From Actinacidiphila sp965342175 (lineage in GTDB: Bacteria > Actinomycetota > Actinomycetes > Streptomycetales > Streptomycetaceae): a DNA stretch of 64,000 nt. The DNA is taken from the NCBI RefSeq assembly GCF_965342175.1, contig NZ_CBDRBL010000007.1, forward strand, positions 62,001-126,000. Direction: 5' to 3'. The notes beneath the pieces are model-generated. The model ran no database searches. It had not been told where the DNA came from and saw only the letters and a list, made by a program, of their open reading frames with translations. Shown here in pieces: positions 55,805-63,418 of this stretch. Position 1 is the stretch's first letter. Each line of letters starts with the position of its first letter. A program made the position numbers and the translations under genes.

Positions 55805-56143
55805 GTGAGTTCGAATACGCATGACAAGCTTCCCATCCGCATGCTGCACGACCGCGTGCTGGTGCGCTCCGACGTCCCCGAGGGCGAACGGCGCTCCGGC
55901 GGCGGCATCCTGATCCCCGCCACGGCGGCCGTCGGCAAACGGCTCGCCTGGGCCGAGGTGGTGGCGGTGGGACAGAACGTACGGACCGTGGAGGTCGGCG
56001 ACCGGGTGCTCTTCGACCCGGAGGACCGCGCCGAGGTCGAGGTGCGGGGCACCGCCTATGTGCTGATGCGGGAACGCGACCTGCACGCGGTGGCGGCGGA
56101 GCGGCTGCAGGGCTCGGAGGACTCCACCGGCCTGTACCTCTGA
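55805..56143 (+). CDS. GroES-like co-chaperone family protein
   Basis: A 112-residue GroES-fold protein: IRMLHDRVLVRSDVPEGERRSGGGILIPATAAVGKRLAWAEVVAVGQNVRTVEVGDRVLFDPEDRAEVEVRGTAYVLMRERDL. The mobile loop is present, but the protein is longer than GroES and there is no groEL nearby. In streptomycetes it is a separate, conserved paralogue. GTG 55805, 10 nt after DUF3618, so probably cotranscribed. Confidence 0.85.
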   Translation: MSSNTHDKLPIRMLHDRVLVRSDVPEGERRSGGGILIPATAAVGKRLAWAEVVAVGQNVRTVEVGDRVLFDPEDRAEVEVRGTAYVLMRERDLHAVAAERLQGSEDSTGLYL

Positions 56144-56161
56144 TTTGCTATCGTCGGGCCC

Positions 56162-56210
56162 CACCCTGACGAGACGCGCCGTACCAGGGCCCATGCAAAG
56201 ACGACGCACC
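56162..56210 (+). promoter_or_regulatory. Guanidine-III (ykkC-III) riboswitch
   Basis: The sequence fits the ykkC-III consensus: P1 arm CCCT (56164-56167), then GACGAG, the invariant block GCGCCGTACC (56176-56185), P1 partner AGGG (56186-56189), and the 3' element CAAAGACGACGC (from about 56196) that can form the pseudoknot with GCGCCGT apart from one mismatch. It lies 35 nt upstream of an SMR exporter. Known guanidine-III RNAs turn on translation of such exporters when guanidinium binds. Confidence 0.8.
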
Positions 56211-56244
56211 CCCTGTCCCCCCAAGGATCTCGGAGGTGCCCGCC

Positions 56245-56565
56245 ATGGCATGGGTCCTGTTGTGTGTCGCCGGCCTGCTCGAGGTCGCCTGGTCGATCGG
56301 CCTGAAGTACACCGACGGCTTCACCAGGCTGTGGCCCAGCGTCGGCACGGGACTGGCGATCGTGGCGAGCATGCTGCTGCTGTCGTACGCGGCCCGGACG
56401 CTGCCGATCGGCACCGCCTACGGAGTGTGGGTGGGGATCGGCGCGGCCGGTGCGGCCGTCCTCGGCATTCTGGTGCTGGACGAGCCCGCGACCGCCGCCC
56501 GGATCTTCTTCATCTGCCTGCTGCTGGTGTCCGTGGTCGGCCTGAAGGCCACCTCGGGGCCCTGA
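56245..56565 (+). CDS. gdx: SMR-family guanidinium exporter
   Basis: A 106-residue small multidrug resistance protein with four transmembrane helices. The essential glutamate is in the first helix (LLCVAGLLEVAWSIGLKYTDGFTRLWPS), and PIGTAYGVWVGIGAAGAAVLGILVLDEP is the SugE/Gdx pattern. The preceding guanidine-III riboswitch supports guanidinium/proton antiport rather than broad drug efflux. ATG 56245 is used, with GGAGG 8 nt upstream; GTG 56236 overlaps the ribosome site. Confidence 0.88.
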   Translation: MAWVLLCVAGLLEVAWSIGLKYTDGFTRLWPSVGTGLAIVASMLLLSYAARTLPIGTAYGVWVGIGAAGAAVLGILVLDEPATAARIFFICLLLVSVVGLKATSGP

Positions 56566-56640
56566 GGGGCGCGCCAGCGCCTGGCTCACCCCCCTCTGCC
56601 CTGGCCTGACGGCCTGGCCCGCCCGGACAGGAGCCGTACC

Positions 56641-56672
56641 GGGCGCCGCCGGGGACCTTCCCGGCGACGCCC
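56641..56672. terminator. Hairpin between gdx and the penicillin-binding protein gene
   Basis: 13-bp arms with one wobble (56641-56653 and 56660-56672), 6-nt loop; it separates convergent stops. Confidence 0.65.
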
Positions 56673-56679
56673 GCCCCTG

Positions 56680-58944
56680 CTAGGGGAAGTCGTCCCCGCC
56701 GCCCGGACCGCCGTCCAGGCCGCCGATGGGCAGTCCGCCGCCGCCGTCGGTGCCGCCGTCGACACCACCGTCGGCACCGCCGTCGTCACCCGGACTGGCC
56801 GGGCCCTCGGGCTCGGTCGGCTCATGGCTGGTGGGCGGCTGCGGCGTACCGGGCGGCTCGGGGGACTCCGGCGGGGCCGTCGTGGTCGGCGGTGCCGTGG
56901 GCGTCTTGGACGGTGTGGCGGGCGCCTTCGGCGTGTTCGTGACCGGCGGGGCCTCCGCCCCGGGCTGCAGCCGCAGGGTGAAGTTCTTCGCGGGCTTCCC
57001 CTTCAGCGCGTCGGCCGTGTACTGGGCCCAGATCTGCGTGGGGTAGCCGCCGCCGTTGACGCGGGCCAGGCCCGTGGTGCCGTACAGCTTCTTCTGGGCG
57101 CCGGTCTGGGAGTCCTGGCCCATGACGGCGACGACGGTCGCCAGGTCCGGGGTGTAGCCGGCGAACCAGGCTGCCTTGTCCTCCTCCATGGTGCCGGTCT
57201 TGCCCGCCGCGGGCCGGCCCGCGGCCTGCGCCGCGGTGGCCGTGCCGCCCCGGACCACCGAGCGCAGGATGGAGGTCGTGGTGTCGGCGGCCTGGCGGTG
57301 GACGGCCTGCCTGGGCCTGCGCGTGGGCAGCGCCACCTCCTGGCCGTTCTTGGTGATCTTCACGACCATGGTGTACGGGACGTACCGGCCGTGGTTGGCG
57401 AGCGTCGCGTAGGCCTGCGCCATGTCCAGCGGGCTCGCCGTCATCGTGCCGAGCGCCATCGCCGGCGTGGTCACCAGCTTCACCTTCTCCGGCACGCCCA
57501 GCGCCCGCACCGTGTCGTTGACCTTGCCCGGGCCGACGTCCTGCGCCATCTGGGCGTAGACCGAGTTCACGGACTTGTCCATGGCACTGCTGACCGTGAC
57601 CGCGCCATAGGACACGTCGTCCTCGTTCGCCGGGGCGTAGCCGGTGGGACCGTCCGGCCCGATGACCTCGCGCTTGTTACGGCCGTCGTAGACGGTGTAC
57701 GGGGTGATGCGCCGGTCGTTCTGCGTGGTGGAGTCGTTCTGCACGGCGGAGGCGAAGATGAACGGCTTGAAGGTCGAGCCCACCTGGTAGTCGGAGCGGG
57801 TCGCGTTGTTCACGAACTGCTTGGTGTAGTCGACGCCGCCGTACATCGCGACGACCTTGCCGGTGGCCGGGTCGATGGACGCCCCGCCGACCCGCACGAA
57901 CTTGTCGACCGGGTGCGCCTTCGGGTCGAGCTTGTCCAGCAGCTGCTCCTCGGCCGCGTCGACGAAGGCCTTCTCCTTCTTGCGGTCGATGGTGGTGGTG
58001 ATGCGGTAACCGCCGGAGCGCAGGGTCTTCTCGTCCAGGATCCCCGACTCGTTCAGGTAGTCCTTGACGGCCTCGACCAGATAGCCCCGCTGCCCCGACA
58101 TCCCGGTGGCGGCCTTGGCCTTGTGCGGTTCAGGGAACTTCAGGGTGGCGCGCTCGCGCTCGGTCAGCCAGCCCTCCTTGACCATCCCGTCCAGCACGTA
58201 GTCCCAGCGCGCCACCGCCTTGGCCTTGTTCTGCGGGTGGGCCACGATGTCGTACTCGCTGGGCGCGTTGAGCAGGGTCGCCAGGTACGCGCCCTCGGCG
58301 GCGTCCAGCTCGTCGGCGTCCTTGCCGAAGTAGGCCTGGGCGGCGGCCTGGATGCCGTAGGCGTTGCGGCCGTAGTAGCTGGTGTTGAGGTAGCCCTCGA
58401 GGATCTCCTCCTTGGACTTCTCGCGGTCCAGCTTGATCGCGATGAAGAACTCCTTGGCCTTGCGGACCGCCGTCTGCTCCTGGTTGAGGTAGTAGTTCTT
58501 GACGTACTGCTGGGTGATCGTCGAACCGGACTGCTTGCCCTTGCCGGTGACCGTGTTCCACGCCGCACGCAGCATCGCCTTCGGGCTGACCGCGGACTCG
58601 TGGTAGAAGTTGCGGTCCTCGGCGGCGAGGGTGGCGTGCTGCACGACCTCGGACACCTGGTTCAGGCTCACGTTCTCGCGGTTGACGGTGCCGTCGCGGG
58701 CCAGCTGGGTGCCGTCGGAGTACAGGAAGACGTTGCTCTGCGCGACCGCCCCCGCGTTCGCCTTGGGGATGTCGACCAGCTGGTAGCCGGCGATGAACGC
58801 CCCCGCGCACGCCAGCACGACCAACAGGAACGCGCCGACCGCCGCGCGCCAGCCCGGGATCAGCCGACGGGCGCCGGTGCGCTTCGGCTTCGTGCCGGGC
58901 GGCTGGTTCTCCGAGCCGCCGGGGGAAGCGTTGCTGCTACTCAT
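56680..58944 (-). CDS. Bifunctional class A penicillin-binding protein
   Basis: A 754-residue PBP that polymerises and cross-links peptidoglycan. A short cytoplasmic N-terminus and one transmembrane helix (about 34-54) precede the GT51 glycosyltransferase domain, with catalytic E109 in AAEDRNFYHESAVSP and TGKGKQSGSTITQQYVKNYYL. The transpeptidase domain has S390 in GSTFKPF (SxxK), SVN at 458-460 and KTGT at 582-585. The C-terminal 90 residues are a Pro/Thr- then Gly/Asp-rich tail. ATG 58944 is chosen; GGAGGAG is 12 nt upstream, rather far. Confidence 0.92.
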   Translation of the reverse strand: MSSSNASPGGSENQPPGTKPKRTGARRLIPGWRAAVGAFLLVVLACAGAFIAGYQLVDIPKANAGAVAQSNVFLYSDGTQLARDGTVNRENVSLNQVSEVVQHATLAAEDRNFYHESAVSPKAMLRAAWNTVTGKGKQSGSTITQQYVKNYYLNQEQTAVRKAKEFFIAIKLDREKSKEEILEGYLNTSYYGRNAYGIQAAAQAYFGKDADELDAAEGAYLATLLNAPSEYDIVAHPQNKAKAVARWDYVLDGMVKEGWLTERERATLKFPEPHKAKAATGMSGQRGYLVEAVKDYLNESGILDEKTLRSGGYRITTTIDRKKEKAFVDAAEEQLLDKLDPKAHPVDKFVRVGGASIDPATGKVVAMYGGVDYTKQFVNNATRSDYQVGSTFKPFIFASAVQNDSTTQNDRRITPYTVYDGRNKREVIGPDGPTGYAPANEDDVSYGAVTVSSAMDKSVNSVYAQMAQDVGPGKVNDTVRALGVPEKVKLVTTPAMALGTMTASPLDMAQAYATLANHGRYVPYTMVVKITKNGQEVALPTRRPRQAVHRQAADTTTSILRSVVRGGTATAAQAAGRPAAGKTGTMEEDKAAWFAGYTPDLATVVAVMGQDSQTGAQKKLYGTTGLARVNGGGYPTQIWAQYTADALKGKPAKNFTLRLQPGAEAPPVTNTPKAPATPSKTPTAPPTTTAPPESPEPPGTPQPPTSHEPTEPEGPASPGDDGGADGGVDGGTDGGGGLPIGGLDGGPGGGDDFP

Positions 58945-59443
58945 GTCTGTACTGACTCCTCCGCGGCCGCCGAGGGTTGTGCCGCGGCGGAACATCTTGG
59001 GTCAATCGTGCCGTACGGCCCGCCGGACACTCTCCCAACATCAGGACAAACCGGGTCATCGATGTGCATCCGTGACAAGGCCGTGACAGGCCGAAAGGAT
59101 GACAGCCATCACCCCGCCGGGCGAACACAGTGTGGCATCAGGTTGTCACGCGAGGTAAGGTCACGCGCCATCGCGCGCCGGCTGGGAGGCCCTCCCCGCC
59201 CCCTCGGTCCGGATCCGCGGCTTCGCGCGGGGCGCGAGCGGCCCGCACGGGCGCGCGCCTGCGGCAGCGGCGACCACCGGGCCGGCACCGTCAGTCGCCG
59301 CCTCCGGGCTCTCGCCCGCATACACCCACAGCGCCCTCCGGCACGAACGGCGCCGCCTTGGGGAGCAGTGACCGGCGCGCGCGGTTGACGTACCGCCGGA
59401 CACGGCCCGGCGCGGCGCGCGAACGCCGCCCTTCGCGAAACGG
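58945..59443. other. Upstream region of the penicillin-binding protein gene
   Basis: About 500 bp without a convincing gene. The first 200 bp, with several TTGTCAC-like sequences on the minus strand, are likely promoter for the PBP. The remainder is GC-rich debris leading into the 85-bp repeat. Confidence 0.4.
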
Positions 59444-59528
59444 GCTCCACCGCACCGGCCGTGGTCGACGCATGCGCCGACAGGCGGACGGAATCCGCAC
59501 GCACCGTCGGCGTCACCCCGTGCCCGTG
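59444..59528 (-). repeat. 85-bp direct repeat, left copy (displaced 3' end of the PLP-enzyme gene)
   Basis: 84 of 85 bases match 62313-62397 in the same orientation. On the minus strand it encodes HGHGVTPTVRADSVRLSAHA and the next residues, the C-terminal region of the aminotransferase-like gene at 62281-63393. Similarity ends sharply at both sides. Together the two copies flank a TetR-SDR-SDR cassette. Confidence 0.9.
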
Positions 59529-59693
59529 GCCCGCTCGACACGGCGCTCGGCACAGTGGTTCAGGTACAGAAGGTGACGGCCGGCGTAGACCCGCTCCATG
59601 TTCGGCAACCGGCCCTTGCTCCGCAGCCCGGCCAGAAACGGGCGTGCCTCCGCATGCATCTCGTACGTGCACGCGTCAGCCACCGCCCACGGT
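59513..59693 (-). pseudogene. Possible C-terminal fragment of an unidentified gene
   Basis: One minus-strand frame reads EPWAVADACTYEMHAEARPF, then LAGLRSKGRLPNMERVYAGR and HLLYLNHCAERR before a stop at 59513-59515 inside the left 85-bp repeat. Its codons show strong GC3 bias and an amino acid composition like a real protein, but no start is present and I do not recognise it. It looks like the tail of a gene cut by the rearrangement. Confidence 0.3.
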
Positions 59694-60371
59694 TCATGAG
59701 GCAGCGAGGTATCCGGTGATCAGCGTGGTGAGGATGTCGGTGAGGCGGGGCTCGACGTCCACCAGGGCATGAGTGAGGTCGGGGTCGGACGCGTAGAGGT
59801 GCCGCAGGGCGGGAGCGTGAGGGGCGGCGATCTGGTGGAGTGCGCCGGCCATGGTTGTGGCGGCGGTGATGGTGTTGCGGGCCTGTGCTTCCTCCAGGCC
59901 GAGGCAGGTGGCGAGGGCCCGTGAGGCCGCTGCGGACTGGGCGAGCGCGCTGAGTTTGAAGGTGCGGACGGTCTCCAGGGAGACGTTGCGTTCGAGGTTG
60001 AGGGGGGCGTGGGCGAGGAGGTCGCAGAACAGAGGCCGACTGACGAGGGAGCGAGTCAGGGCCTGGGCTGCGGCGGGGACGCGTTCTCGAGGGGCGTCGG
60101 CCGTCCGCCGGCCGACATCGTCGAGCTGCGCCTGCAGGGCGGCGACCCACTCGGTCCAACCTCGTGCGGTGAGGCGGAGGTAGATCTCTTCACGGGTTTC
60201 GAAGTAGCGGAGCATCGCGGACTTGTGCATGCCGACGGCGTCGGCGATGTCCGTGAGGGTGACGTCGCGGACGCCGCGCTCTCCCGCGAGTTGCGTCGCG
60301 GCGTCGAGGATCGCCTCTTCCCGCTTGCGTTTGGCTTCGGGGCTGCGTGCTCGCTGGAACTGGCTGGTCAC
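59694..60371 (-). CDS. TetR-family repressor of the SDR operon
   Basis: A 225-residue TetR regulator: helix-turn-helix RKREEAILDAATQLAGERGVRDVTLTDIADAVGMHKSAMLRYFETREEIYLRL, with a helical ligand domain. It is divergent from two dehydrogenase genes; two GTTGC-N8-9-GCAAC operator copies lie between the start codons. Cassette position inside an 85-bp direct repeat suggests it moved with the dehydrogenases. Confidence 0.86.
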   Translation of the reverse strand: MTSQFQRARSPEAKRKREEAILDAATQLAGERGVRDVTLTDIADAVGMHKSAMLRYFETREEIYLRLTARGWTEWVAALQAQLDDVGRRTADAPRERVPAAAQALTRSLVSRPLFCDLLAHAPLNLERNVSLETVRTFKLSALAQSAAASRALATCLGLEEAQARNTITAATTMAGALHQIAAPHAPALRHLYASDPDLTHALVDVEPRLTDILTTLITGYLAAS

Positions 60372-60393
60372 AGCCCAAGCCTAACGCACTCGC

Positions 60394-60434
60394 GTTGCGA
60401 TATTAGCGCAACGGGGTTGCCTTAATAGCGCAAC
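60394..60434. promoter_or_regulatory. Two tandem TetR operators
   Basis: GTTGCG-N7-CGCAAC (60394-60412) and GTTGCC-N7-CGCAAC (60416-60434), start-to-start 22 bp, about two helical turns. Both lie in the only AT-rich part of the 80-bp divergent promoter. Confidence 0.75.
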
Positions 60435-60451
60435 CGTGTTTCACTAAAGCC

Positions 60452-61318
60452 ATGACAGTTCAGACATGGTTCATCACCGGTTCTTCGCGCGGTTTCGGCC
60501 GCGCCCTCACCATCGCGGCGCTCGAAGCAGGCGACCAGGTCGTCGCCACGGCCCGGAAGCCCGAGCAGCTCGACGACCTCGCCACCGCATACGGCGACCG
60601 GCTTCTTCCCGTGGCCCTCGACGTGACGGACGCCGCCGCCGCGTCCGCCGCCCTCGACGCCGGCCGCGAGCGCTTCGGACGTATCGACGTGGTCGTCAAC
60701 AACGCCGGCTACGCCAACATCGCCCCGGTCGAGACCGCCCCGGAAGAGGACTTCCGGCGCCAGTTCGAGACGAACTTCTTCGGCGTGTACAACGTCTCCA
60801 AGGCGGCGCTGCCGCTCCTCCGGGCCCAAGGCGGCGGCATCGTCATCCAGTTCTCCTCGGTGGGCGGCCGAGTCGGCGGCACCCCGGGCCTGGGGTCCTA
60901 CCAGGCCGCGAAGTTCGCCGTCGACGGCCTGACCCGCACGCTGGCCACGGAGAGCGCCCCCTTCAACATCCGGTACCTGGTGGTCGAGCCCGCGGGCTTC
61001 GCCACCGACTGGGCCGGCGCGTCAATGGACGTCCACTCCATCCCCGAGTACTACCGGGGCACCGTCGGCGCCTTCGCCGAGCGGCTCCGCGGCAACGACG
61101 CCCCGGGCGACCCGGAGAGGGCGGCCGCGATTCTGGTGCGCGTCGCCAAGCGCGAGCACCTGCCCAGCCACCTGGTCCTCGGCGCCATCGGCGCACGCAT
61201 GGCACTGGACTACTCCCGCACGCAGATCGCGGAGGCCGACGCCTGGCAGGCCGTCTCCGCCTCGGCCGACTTCGGGGCCCCCTACCCTGTCGACCTCCCC
61301 GCGGACACGGAGAAGTAG
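60452..61318 (+). CDS. Short-chain dehydrogenase/reductase (classical SDR)
   Basis: A 288-residue SDR. Cofactor motif TGSSRGFGRAL, NNAG (VVVNNAGYANI), catalytic serine in IQFSSVGGRVGG and YQAAK. Length and the DWAGASMDVHSIPEYY region fit the group of oxidoreductases often under TetR control. Substrate unknown. First gene of a two-gene operon; 40 nt before the next. Confidence 0.88.
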   Translation: MTVQTWFITGSSRGFGRALTIAALEAGDQVVATARKPEQLDDLATAYGDRLLPVALDVTDAAAASAALDAGRERFGRIDVVVNNAGYANIAPVETAPEEDFRRQFETNFFGVYNVSKAALPLLRAQGGGIVIQFSSVGGRVGGTPGLGSYQAAKFAVDGLTRTLATESAPFNIRYLVVEPAGFATDWAGASMDVHSIPEYYRGTVGAFAERLRGNDAPGDPERAAAILVRVAKREHLPSHLVLGAIGARMALDYSRTQIAEADAWQAVSASADFGAPYPVDLPADTEK

Positions 61319-61358
61319 GCACGGCGCTGCGGAAGGAAACACCAGAAGGACAAAAGAC

Positions 61359-62105
61359 ATGATCCCCTTCCACGACAAGGTCGCCCTCGTCACCGGTGCC
61401 GGCACCGGTATGGGCGCGGCCACTGCCATCCTGCTGGCCGAGCGCGGTGCCAGGGTGACCCTGGTGGGCCGCCGTGAGGAGCCGCTGCGCGACGTCGAGG
61501 CCCAGATCACCGAGGCGGGGGGCGAAGCCCTCGTCCTACCCGCCGACGTCTCTGATGCCAGGGCTGTGCAGCACGTGGTCACCACCACGGTGGAGCGTTT
61601 CGGCTCCCTGCACTACGCCGTCAACAACGCCGGCATCAGCAGCGAGAACCATGATCTGCCCGACCTGCCCGAAGAGGCATGGGAGCGGACGCTCGCCATC
61701 AACCTGTCGTCGATCTACTACGGCATGAAGGCCGAACTGCCCGCCATCCACGCCTCCGGGGGCGGGGCGATCGTGAACGTCTCCAGCGTGTTCGCCGATC
61801 GTGGCCTGCCGCTGCGGGCAGCCTACTCGGCGTCCAAACACGGCATCCGCGGCATCACCCGCTCGGCCGCCCAGGACTGGGCCGCCCGCGGAGTACGTAT
61901 CAACGAATTGCAGCCCGGGGTCATCGCCACCCCGATGCTCGACGCCGCGAACGAGGGGGAAGCGGAGGGCATCGCGGCCGCCATCGCAGCCCGGCGCGTG
62001 GGTGAGCCCAGGGAGATCGCCACCGCGGTCGCCTTCCTCCTGTCCGATGACGCCTCTTACATCACTGGCGCCCACCTCGCCGTCGACGGAGGCTTCCTCA
62101 CCTGA
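61359..62105 (+). CDS. Short-chain dehydrogenase/reductase (glucose dehydrogenase-like)
   Basis: A 248-residue SDR of the classical FabG-like group: TGAGTGMGAATA cofactor loop, VNNAGISSENHD, catalytic NVSSVF and YSASK, and C-terminal SYITGAHLAVDGGFLT. It is paired with the preceding SDR, suggesting sequential oxidation or reduction of one compound. Substrate unknown. Ends 176 bp before the convergent PLP-enzyme stop; the interval shows nothing else. Confidence 0.88.
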   Translation: MIPFHDKVALVTGAGTGMGAATAILLAERGARVTLVGRREEPLRDVEAQITEAGGEALVLPADVSDARAVQHVVTTTVERFGSLHYAVNNAGISSENHDLPDLPEEAWERTLAINLSSIYYGMKAELPAIHASGGGAIVNVSSVFADRGLPLRAAYSASKHGIRGITRSAAQDWAARGVRINELQPGVIATPMLDAANEGEAEGIAAAIAARRVGEPREIATAVAFLLSDDASYITGAHLAVDGGFLT

Positions 62106-62280
62106 TTCACCTGCGCACCGACAGCCGACGATCTCCCGACCGCTGCGGTGCGTCCTCCGCCCAGAGCCCTCCATGCCGTTCCCGCCCGGCACGGAGGGCT
62201 CTGGCCCTCCAGCCCCGCCCGCACACGATGTGAGCCCGCACCGTCGCACGGGCCATACGGCGACGGGCGCCCCCGCGCGG

Positions 62281-63393
62281 TCAGCGCAACGAAGCCAGCG
62301 CCGCGCGCACCCGCTCCACCGCACCGGCCGTGGTCGACGCATGCGCCGACAGACGGACGGAATCCGCACGCACCGTCGGCGTCACCCCGTGCCCGTGCAG
62401 CACCTTCGCGACCTGCGCCGGATCCACCCCCGGCACCGCGAAGGACACGATCCCCGCCCGCCCCGCACGGGCCACCGGGGACAGCACCTCCCCGCCGGCC
62501 GAGCGGACCGCCTCGATCAGCCCGTCGACCCGGCGCCCGACGTGCGCCTCGATCGCGGCCACGCCGACCCCCTCGACCAACTCCAGAGCCACCGCGAACG
62601 CCGCCGCCGTCACCGGGCTCAGATTCGTGATGCTCCAGCGCAGCGCGTCCGGCGCGACCGGATGCTCGGCGTCGTCGAAGACGGCGACGTCCTCCACCCC
62701 CGTCCACCCCGTCAACGTGGGCTCCAGCCGCTCCAGGGCCCGGTCCGACAGGGCCGCGAAACCCGTCGCCCAGCTGGCCCGCAGCCACTTCTGGCCGCCC
62801 GCCACGACCACGTCCGCCGCCTGCCACGGCAGTTCGACGACACCGAACGCCTGCATCGCGTCCACCACCAGCAGCCGGTCCCCGATGACCTCGCGCAGCG
62901 CCGCCAGGTCGGCCCGATACCCGGTGCGGAAGTCGACGGCGCTGATCGACACCGCCACCACGTCGTCGGTCAGCGCGGCGCGCACCGCGTCCGGCGTCGG
63001 CGCGCCGTCCAGCCAGCGCGGCTCGGCACGCCCCAGAGCGGCCGCACGCCGCCACGGGTAGTGGTTGGAGGGGAAGTCGGCCGACGGCACCAGGACGGCG
63101 CCGCGGGGCACGCCGAAAGCCGCGTGGAAGAGCCCGGTGGAGGCGTTGGGCAGCAACGCCACGTGGTCGGTGTCCGTGCCCGCCAGCCGGCCCGCCGCGG
63201 CCCGGGCCCGCGGCTCGGCCCGCATCAGGTCGTTGACGGTCGTGTGGTCGGCCTCCGCCGACGCCGCCAGGGCGGCCGCCGTGGCGTCCAGCACGTCCCG
63301 CGAGGGCGGGCCGTAGCGGGCGAAGTCCAGATAGCCCTCGGGCTCGCCGAAGTGCTCGGCGTAGCCGGTCAACCCGCCCGTGTGGTCCGTCAT
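62281..63393 (-). CDS. PLP-dependent aminotransferase class V (cysteine desulfurase-like)
   Basis: A 370-residue fold-type I PLP enzyme. Lysine anchor in VVVAGGQKWLRASWATGF, the aspartate in LLVVDAMQAFGVVELPW, and an N-terminal YLDFARYGPPSRDVLDA. The catalytic cysteine of true desulfurases is not obvious, so it may be an epimerase- or kynureninase-like enzyme of this family. Its 3' 85 bp are duplicated upstream at 59444-59528. It is followed by a GDSL-type hydrolase gene 25 nt upstream on the same strand, so the two are probably cotranscribed. Confidence 0.82.
   Translation of the reverse strand: MTDHTGGLTGYAEHFGEPEGYLDFARYGPPSRDVLDATAAALAASAEADHTTVNDLMRAEPRARAAAGRLAGTDTDHVALLPNASTGLFHAAFGVPRGAVLVPSADFPSNHYPWRRAAALGRAEPRWLDGAPTPDAVRAALTDDVVAVSISAVDFRTGYRADLAALREVIGDRLLVVDAMQAFGVVELPWQAADVVVAGGQKWLRASWATGFAALSDRALERLEPTLTGWTGVEDVAVFDDAEHPVAPDALRWSITNLSPVTAAAFAVALELVEGVGVAAIEAHVGRRVDGLIEAVRSAGGEVLSPVARAGRAGIVSFAVPGVDPAQVAKVLHGHGVTPTVRADSVRLSAHASTTAGAVERVRAALASLR
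62313..62397 (-). repeat. 85-bp direct repeat, right copy (inside the PLP-enzyme gene)
   Basis: Right copy of the repeat at 59444-59528, one mismatch; it is the native C-terminal coding segment of the PLP-enzyme gene. Confidence 0.9.
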
Positions 63394-63418
63394 GAGTGCG
63401 CCGTCCGTCCCGTACTCG

